Positions 59,215-64,000 of a stretch of DNA of 64,000 bases are shown one piece after another. Position 1 is the first letter of the stretch, and every line of letters starts with the position of its first letter. This DNA comes from an uncultured Pelagibacteraceae bacterium (GTDB lineage Bacteria > Pseudomonadota > Alphaproteobacteria > Pelagibacterales > AG-422-B15), in the NCBI GenBank assembly GCA_902547315.1, contig CACCND010000003.1:83334-147333 (forward strand). The letters are read 5' to 3'. Made by a program: the position numbers and the translations under genes. Under the pieces are notes generated by a model. The model saw nothing but the letters and a program-made list of their open reading frames with translations. It ran no database searches and was not told the origin of the DNA.

Positions 59215-60137
59215 TTATTTTCTCTCACTAATTCTACAAAAATATTTTCTAATGAGCTTTGTTCTGTTTTTATATCCTTCAATCTCAATCCAGCTTCTTT
59301 CATATCTTGTAAAAGTGATGTAATTCCAGTTTGTTTACTTTTTGAGTCATAATTATAACTTAGAGATAATCCATCGTTCAAAACAGTAAGATTATAATTT
59401 TTCAAATTTAAAGGCAGCGACTCAATAGCATCATGTAAATCAATTAAAAGTGTTTTTTGTCCCATGCTTTGTACTAAGTCTGAGGTATTATCAACAACCA
59501 AAAGCTCACCTTTGTTTATAACAGCAACTCGGTCAGCAATCGCTTCAGCTTCTTCTATGTAGTGGGTTGTGAGAATGACTGTAACACCGCTTTTTCTTAA
59601 GTCTTTAATCGTTTCCCACATTTCTTGTCTTAATTCAACATCTACACCTGCGCTTGGTTCGTCTAGAAATAATACAGATGGCTCATGAGAAAGTGCTTTA
59701 GCAATTAACACTCTCCTTTTCATACCACCAGATAACTCATTAATCCTTGAGTTTCTTTTATCCCACAAACTTAAATCTTTTAAAATTTTTTTAATTAGAG
59801 AGGGGTTTGGAGCCTTGCCATATAACCCACGAGTGTAAGAAACATTATTAAAGACATATTCAAACTGCTCTAAGGACAATTCTTGCGGAACTAAACCTAT
59901 TTGCGATCTAGTTTCTCGGTAATCTTTTATTATATCAAATTCATCTACAGTTACTGAACCTGATGTTGGAATAACTATTCCACAAATAATACTAATCAAC
60001 GTTGTTTTTCCAGCACCATTTGGACCAAGTAATGCAATAATTTCATTTTTTTTTATGTCCAGGCTAATATCTCTAAGTGCCTGAAAATCATTGTCATAAA
60101 TTTTTGTTAAGTTTTTTATCGAGACAATATTTTGCAT
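59211..60137 (-). CDS. ABC transporter ATPase (YadG/CcmA-like)
   Basis: The 308-aa ATPase has Walker A LLGPNGAGKTTLISIICG (about 35), Q-loop QIGLVPQELSLEQ (about 83), signature RINELSGGMKRRVLIAKAL (about 136), Walker B VLFLDEPSAGVD and the switch His in LTTHYIEEAEAI, plus an accessory C-terminal domain (about 225-308). It energises the adjacent ABC-2 permease. Since no other YadG-type ATPase is in the window, it might also serve the lone permease at 6476-7243. Confidence 0.92.
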   Translation of the reverse strand: MQNIVSIKNLTKIYDNDFQALRDISLDIKKNEIIALLGPNGAGKTTLISIICGIVIPTSGSVTVDEFDIIKDYRETRSQIGLVPQELSLEQFEYVFNNVSYTRGLYGKAPNPSLIKKILKDLSLWDKRNSRINELSGGMKRRVLIAKALSHEPSVLFLDEPSAGVDVELRQEMWETIKDLRKSGVTVILTTHYIEEAEAIADRVAVINKGELLVVDNTSDLVQSMGQKTLLIDLHDAIESLPLNLKNYNLTVLNDGLSLSYNYDSKSKQTGITSLLQDMKEAGLRLKDIKTEQSSLENIFVELVRENK

Positions 60138-60242
60138 CGGTTCCTTATATCAGTAAAATTATATTTAAATAGTTATTTATCTTTTTTTGAACATATTTCT
60201 ATCCAATTAAGGCCTTGCTTTTTTCCTATAGTTTATTCGAAC

Positions 60243-60422
60243 ATGAAACAGTCCAAGATAAAACCTCAGTACATAAGAAGACAATCCTACAACGGGGAGA
60301 CAACTCTCGTGATTATACCCTCAACAACGAAGCTTAAACTTTCTAGAACCCCTAAACTTTTATCAAGCTTTGTGATCGCGACAGGTATTCTTGGCTTGAT
60401 GTTTTTCTCCATTAGTGGTTAA
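60243..60422 (+). CDS. Small protein with one C-terminal membrane helix, hypothetical
   Basis: A 59-aa ORF starts MKQSKIKPQYIRRQSYNGET, is strongly basic, and ends with a single TM (LLSSFVIATGILGLMFFSIS), as in a tail-anchored protein. The frame extends upstream to 60132, but that part is not distinctive, so the ATG at 60243 is preferred. A TATAGT at 60227-60232 could be its -10, giving a very short leader; no ribosome site is visible. A strong hairpin follows the stop. I recognise no family. Confidence 0.45.
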   Translation: MKQSKIKPQYIRRQSYNGETTLVIIPSTTKLKLSRTPKLLSSFVIATGILGLMFFSISG

Positions 60423-60460
60423 AATCCTTTCGGTACGGTTGTACTGGTGCCGAAAAGATT
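60423..60460 (+). terminator. Hairpin after the small membrane protein gene
   Basis: TTTCGGTAC (60428-60436) pairs with GTGCCGAAA (60447-60455) as 9 bp, including one T-G pair, around a 10-base loop. The stem extends by AATC/GATT across one mismatch. It begins at the ORF stop, but only AAAAATTTTC follows, so it may be a weak terminator or a 3' stabiliser; the fold is nearly symmetrical and could act on either strand. Confidence 0.55.
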
Positions 60461-60558
60461 AAAAATTTTCTTCAGATCAATCTCTGATGATGAAATGTAC
60501 AAGAAATAAATCCTTATTGAAATTCTAAAAAGAATTTTTATATAATTGATGGGTTTCA

Positions 60559-60999
60559 ATGAGGACAGTTTTGCTAATTATAGTTACATTAATAATTGCT
60601 TTTGTTCTATATCAGACATTTAGCGATCAAACGATAGAAGAAGAAGTTGCTCAAGCTCAAAAGCCTATTCACCCTGAAACTATAGCCGCTTATCAAAATA
60701 ATTGTGCTTCTTGTCACGGAGTTAATTTACAGGGTCAAGAAGGTTGGCAAAATACTCTAGATGAAGACGGGCATCGATTAGCCCCACCATTAAATGGTAC
60801 AGGCCACACGTGGCACCATTCACCAGAATATTTATTTCAAGTTATTAAATATGGCTTTCCAAGTTTTGATCCTAATTATGAGGGAAAGATGCTTGGTAAT
60901 GACAGCTTAAGTGAAGAAGAGGTTTGGCAGCTGATCACTTACATCAGACAAGAATGGCCAGTACAAATACAAAGTGTCTACAACAGTAGATATGAGTAA
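60559..60999 (+). CDS. Membrane-anchored class I cytochrome c
   Basis: The 146-aa protein has an N-terminal TM anchor (TVLLIIVTLIIAFVLYQTF) followed by one heme c site CASCHG (about 51) and a probable axial Met in GKMLGND (about 113), with the closing WQLITYIRQEWP helix. It carries electrons in the periplasm at the inner membrane; its partner oxidase or reductase is not in the window. It is convergent with the Zrg-type operon. A GATGAAAT-rich 136-base leader region separates it from the small gene upstream. Confidence 0.85.
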   Translation: MRTVLLIIVTLIIAFVLYQTFSDQTIEEEVAQAQKPIHPETIAAYQNNCASCHGVNLQGQEGWQNTLDEDGHRLAPPLNGTGHTWHHSPEYLFQVIKYGFPSFDPNYEGKMLGNDSLSEEEVWQLITYIRQEWPVQIQSVYNSRYE

Positions 61000-61005
61000 A
61001 CGCTG

Positions 61006-61467
61006 TTACCAGTCAAAAAACCCGTGAACACCTGTTTCTCCAAGGTAATATTCTATTTTACTCGCAGCCATTTCATAGCCAACAATCGCAAGGTCTTCAA
61101 TATTTTGGGTTTCTATTTTCATTTTTCCAGTAACATACACGGGTTCCCACCACGCTAAGCCTTCCCATGGTTTTTCTGCCTCAACATACACAAGTTGATT
61201 AGGCGCTGGAGGCGGAACATGAATGCAAGCACCAATATATGGAACCAACAGAAAGCTATTCACTCCTCGTCCAAATGTATCTAGAGGAAGTACATATCCT
61301 GGTATTTTAATTTCTTTATCAACTAAACTTTTGTTGAATTTCACTTCTCCAGGGCTAAAGACTGCAGTCCATGGAATCAAATCATCCCAGTCTATTTCTT
61401 TGGGAACAGCATATGCGGCAGTTGTGATAAATAATAAAAGGAATATTAAATATTTTAATTTTCTCAT
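61006..61467 (-). CDS. DUF3299 periplasmic protein, ZrgD-like
   Basis: The 153-aa protein has a signal peptide (LKYLIFLLLFITTAAYA), then IDWDDLIPW (about 25), IPGYVLPLDTFGRGVNSFLL (about 54) and the family motif CIHVPPPAPNQLVYVEAE (about 81), a pattern of DUF3299. In Vibrio, a DUF3299 protein is part of the Zrg zinc-uptake cluster. The start touches the permease stop by one base (TAATG). A direct function (zinc delivery or assembly of the permease) is not established. Confidence 0.8.
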   Translation of the reverse strand: MRKLKYLIFLLLFITTAAYAVPKEIDWDDLIPWTAVFSPGEVKFNKSLVDKEIKIPGYVLPLDTFGRGVNSFLLVPYIGACIHVPPPAPNQLVYVEAEKPWEGLAWWEPVYVTGKMKIETQNIEDLAIVGYEMAASKIEYYLGETGVHGFFDW

Positions 61468-62717
61468 CAGATTTTAATTGTCATCCCATCATTTATGGAG
61501 AACCAGTAAGCTCTAATTGCGGGCAATAAGCTAACTAGTATAGATGCAAAAATAAATGTCATGAAAACATACATATCTCGTAAAGATAATATTTCAACAT
61601 TAACCAAGATACCATAATTATAATCGATCCAAGGTTGCAAGATAGATAATGAGAAGAATAATAAAATAACACTTAATAATATACTAAGTACTGAGATAAA
61701 AATTGCTTCAAGCATCAACAACCCAATAACAATTCTGGGTGATGCACCCATTGCTCTCCAAATTGCCATTTCTCGTCTTCTTTCACTTAAACTTGAAAAC
61801 ATGATAGCTGTCATGCCAATCAGTGTTGTAAATATTACAACAATTGATATTCCCAATAATAAATTTTCAACTACACCAACAACACGCCAGAGTTCCTGCA
61901 GCGCTGCACCGGGAAGAATCGCAGTCATTGCTTCCTCAGGGTACTCATTAATCCATCGTTGAAGATTAAAGATTGTTAATTTTGATTTCACTCCAATGAG
62001 AGCGGCGGTAATATTTTTAGGAGTAAGATCCATTTTTCGGATTTCTTCAATGGGCGTTTCTTGCCCAGGAATTTTTGCTCCAGTAGACCAATCAACATGT
62101 ATTGCTTCAATTGCGGCCAAACTCACAATCACAGTATTGTCTACTGGCGTACCCGTTTTTTCTAATATTCCAGAAACTCTGAATGGTTGGTCGTCATGCT
62201 CTGAAAATGATTGAAGGCCATGCGCTACGATTAGTGGCGTGTCTATGTCATATCCTAGTTTTTCAGCTACTCCAGCACCCAACACTACGTCATAAAGATC
62301 TTCAAATAAGTATCCTTTATCAATACTAATTGATTGACCACCTCTATACTTATAACGAGCAAAGAAATCTTTATTTGTTCCCATAACCCGAAAACCTTTA
62401 TGGCTGTCACCAAGTGAAATTGGCACTGCCCAATCAACTTCTTCTTTATTTACAACATCCAAGTAGCTTTCCCAGGTGATGTTATTGGTAGCATTGCCAA
62501 TCCTAAATACAGAGTAGAGCATCAATTGAACTGAGCTTGCTCTTGCGCCGATAATTAAGTCTGTTTGAGAAATTGTATCTGTAAAACTTGTGTAAGCAGA
62601 TGTTCTTAATTTTTCTACACTCATGTAAAGCATTAGAGAAAAAGAAATTGCAATAACTGTCATGCCTGCAGTTACTAATCTTGCGTAGAGAGAGCTCAAT
62701 GAAAGTTTTAACAACAT
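61467..62717 (-). CDS. FtsX/MacB-type ABC permease, ZrgC-like
   Basis: The 416-aa protein has a first TM (TAGMTVIAISFSLMLYMSVE), a large periplasmic MacB-type domain (about 40-270; for example TDLIIGARASSVQLML), then three C-terminal TM helices with the FtsX motif MFSSLSERRREMAIWRAMG (about 305). Such proteins usually drive mechanotransmission or export rather than simple uptake, but homologues in the Vibrio Zrg cluster contribute to zinc acquisition. It lies 2 bases from the ATPase gene. Confidence 0.85.
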   Translation of the reverse strand: MLLKLSLSSLYARLVTAGMTVIAISFSLMLYMSVEKLRTSAYTSFTDTISQTDLIIGARASSVQLMLYSVFRIGNATNNITWESYLDVVNKEEVDWAVPISLGDSHKGFRVMGTNKDFFARYKYRGGQSISIDKGYLFEDLYDVVLGAGVAEKLGYDIDTPLIVAHGLQSFSEHDDQPFRVSGILEKTGTPVDNTVIVSLAAIEAIHVDWSTGAKIPGQETPIEEIRKMDLTPKNITAALIGVKSKLTIFNLQRWINEYPEEAMTAILPGAALQELWRVVGVVENLLLGISIVVIFTTLIGMTAIMFSSLSERRREMAIWRAMGASPRIVIGLLMLEAIFISVLSILLSVILLFFSLSILQPWIDYNYGILVNVEILSLRDMYVFMTFIFASILVSLLPAIRAYWFSINDGMTIKI

Positions 62718-62719
62718 AT

Positions 62720-63406
62720 CTAATCTTCTCGGGTTAACACTTCATTGATATCTATTAATCGATCAAATCGTTCAGCAAGCGATCTATCGTGAGAAACCAT
62801 AAGTAAAGTTGATTTGTTATTCGAAATCTGTTCAAACATTAGGTCTAAAAAAATTTGTTGAGCATCTGTATCTAGCGAAGATGTGGGTTCATCTGCAATA
62901 ACTAAGGAGGGACTGCCTATCAATGCCCTTGCCACGGCTACTCTTTGTTGCTGCCCAACACTAAGACTACTTGCTTTATATTGATCAATATCATCAGGTA
63001 ATCTCAATTGTTTGCAAAGATTTAAGGCCGATTCTCTTTGATTGGTTACATTAGCAGATCTTACTTTTGAGAAATAAAGAGGCAGAACAATATTATCTAT
63101 AACATTTGCATATGGGAGTAGATTAAATTGCTGAAAAATAATACCTATATTATCTGCTCGATGTTCATCTTTAGTTTTAGAAGAAAGCTTATTTATCGTG
63201 CTTCCATTAATTGATATGCTCCCACTTAAAGGATTTAAAAACCCACAAATTAATGAAAGAAGAGTTGTCTTGCCTGAGCCACTCTCTCCCAACAAAAGAA
63301 CCTTTTCACCTTTATTGATCTCGAAATTGGGGACAAATATTTTAAAGCTACTTTTTTTTGACCAATAAAATCTTACAGAGTCAATTTTAATAATATTTTC
63401 ATCCAA
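62720..63406 (-). CDS. ABC transporter ATPase, LolD/MacB-like (ZrgB-like)
   Basis: The 228-aa ATPase has Walker A LLGESGSGKTTLLSLICG (about 35), Q-loop NIGIIFQQFNLLPYANV (about 86), signature SSLSVGQQQRVAVARAL (about 146), Walker B LVIADEPTSSLD and switch His in LLMVSHDRSLAE. It pairs with the FtsX-like permease. It starts 1 base upstream of the DUF2796 stop side boundary, i.e. directly after the DUF2796 gene, so all four minus-strand genes here are one operon. Confidence 0.92.
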   Translation of the reverse strand: MDENIIKIDSVRFYWSKKSSFKIFVPNFEINKGEKVLLLGESGSGKTTLLSLICGFLNPLSGSISINGSTINKLSSKTKDEHRADNIGIIFQQFNLLPYANVIDNIVLPLYFSKVRSANVTNQRESALNLCKQLRLPDDIDQYKASSLSVGQQQRVAVARALIGSPSLVIADEPTSSLDTDAQQIFLDLMFEQISNNKSTLLMVSHDRSLAERFDRLIDINEVLTRED

Positions 63407-64000
63407 TTAGATTTTTCCTTTTAAGTCTATGAAAGGCTTATCTCCTTCCACTTCAAAACTCGTGGATCCAACTTCAGATACAAATTGTATTTCAAGCTCT
63501 CCAGAGTTAGGAAAAGTAGTAAAATATGGAAAGTCTATTCTGTCAATTTCTTTTACGTTACCGCATGAAAATGAATAGTGAGCAACAAACTCATTATGAG
63601 CTTCTTCCTCATGTTCATCATGATCGTGCTCATCTTCATGATCATGCTCATCCTCGTGCTCATGCTCATCCTCGTGCTCATGCTCATCCTCGTGCTCATG
63701 CTCATCTTCATGATCATCACCGTGATTTATTTCAATTTCAGCATCGACTAAATTGCAATTGCTACTACTAGATAAAGTAAAGATGTTTTCAAAATCTTGA
63801 AACTTAGAAAGAGCTGTATTTACCAATGCTATATCACTATCACTTTTTGCTTCATACTCGAACCCAACAATATCTGCGCCAGGTATCATGAATTCTAAAT
63901 TCATGGCACTGCCCTCTACAGCAATATTTAACTCACCAACTCCATGTTCATGCTTGTCGACTTGCCTTGTTTCTTCAGCTGCTGCAACTGACATCATTGC
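63407..64000 (-). CDS. DUF2796 zinc-binding protein, ZrgA-like, partial (N-terminus outside window)
   Basis: The frame is open to the window edge; the first visible residues AMMSVAAAEETRQVDKHEHG look like the end of a signal peptide followed by the family start, so the true start lies outside. Features are HEHGVGELNIAVEGSAMNLE, MIPGADIVGFEYEAKSDSD (about 38), a His/Glu/Asp-rich linker (about 95-130 of the visible part) and a closing beta-rich part. DUF2796 proteins are linked to zinc uptake (ZrgA in Vibrio). The His-rich repeat should bind zinc in the periplasm. Confidence 0.85.
   Translation of the reverse strand, partial: AMMSVAAAEETRQVDKHEHGVGELNIAVEGSAMNLEFMIPGADIVGFEYEAKSDSDIALVNTALSKFQDFENIFTLSSSSNCNLVDAEIEINHGDDHEDEHEHEDEHEHEDEHEHEDEHDHEDEHDHDEHEEEAHNEFVAHYSFSCGNVKEIDRIDFPYFTTFPNSGELEIQFVSEVGSTSFEVEGDKPFIDLKGKI
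63644..63697. repeat. 18-base tandem repeat coding for a His-rich hexapeptide
   Basis: Three perfect copies of ATGCTCATCCTCGTGCTC lie end to end inside the DUF2796 gene, with degenerate copies on both sides (to about 63610 and 63718). On the coding strand they give (EHEHED)n. Perfect copies at the DNA level suggest recent slippage expansion, so repeat number may vary between strains. Confidence 0.9.

Noticed and set aside
63526..63771. Plus-strand ORF rich in His, Ala and Arg opposite the DUF2796 gene
   Set aside because: It is the antisense shadow of the 18-base His-rich repeat.
1..64000. Prophage, insertion sequence, CRISPR array or toxin-antitoxin pair
   Set aside because: No transposase, integrase, phage structural gene, spaced direct repeats or recognisable toxin-antitoxin gene pair was seen on either strand.

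Overview
The window comes from an AT-rich (roughly one-third GC by eye), gene-dense bacterium with very short intergenic gaps and many 1-bp (TAATG) or 4-bp (ATGA) gene overlaps. Several families point to the Alphaproteobacteria: a GcrA cell-cycle regulator, a TIGR02186/Alph_Pro_TM protein beside TauE/SafE, a DUF3726 protein, a class I lysyl-tRNA synthetase, and the linkage rpmH-rnpA-yidD-yidC-argB-dapD. The compact layout and the transporter content suggest a streamlined marine lineage; that placement is inference and no species is named.

Layout. 1-3953 (minus): dapD (cut by the window edge), argB, yidC, yidD, rnpA, rpmH. 4030-6290: a DedA/VTT membrane protein, tRNA-Arg(ACG), an EamA exporter, a possible 28-aa membrane peptide, gcrA. 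6476-9319 (plus): an ABC-2 permease, argD, argF. 9320-14142: trkH, folE, class I lysS, pyrD. 14139-27458: fatty-acid/acyl-CoA genes (TetR, two SDRs, two acyl-CoA dehydrogenases, a MaoC hydratase, a dienoyl-CoA isomerase-like crotonase, a thioesterase, a thiolase), interrupted by a TauE-TIGR02186-CcdA sulfur/redox operon and an rmlA-like, ProX, Nudix trio. 27455-32996: a PsiE-like protein, a DUF4864 protein, then a galactoside-type operon (serine hydrolase, GPH transporter, galactokinase, GH1 glycosidase). 33043-36226: EamA exporter, Fe-alcohol dehydrogenase, dienelactone hydrolase, MarR-like regulator. 36286-45106: a TetR-headed sulfatase/metallo-hydrolase/DJ-1 operon, divergent from a nitronate monooxygenase, DUF1330, glutathione-transferase, HCCA-isomerase operon. 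45132-56544: a polyamine-type ABC importer, an aldehyde dehydrogenase, a DUF3726 protein, an unrecognised 551-aa protein, an M19 dipeptidase, a 2OG oxygenase-like protein and a type III glutamine synthetase-like ligase, which read together as an amine or peptide-amine uptake and breakdown locus. 56635-60422: a two-winged-helix regulator with a probable leaderless promoter, a tRNA-Thr-like cloverleaf with abnormal D and T loops, a methyltransferase, an ABC-2 exporter pair, a small membrane protein. 60559-64000: a cytochrome c and a Zrg-type zinc ABC operon whose His-rich first gene runs off the window.

The most unusual items are the tRNA-like element at 57698-57771 (all four stems intact, CCA encoded, threonine identity bases present, but elbow-forming loop bases lost) and the 551-aa/DUF3726 pair inside the amine locus. 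No CRISPR array, insertion sequence, prophage or replication origin was seen, and no stretch over 300 bases lacks a gene, provided the small ORF at 60243-60422 is accepted.
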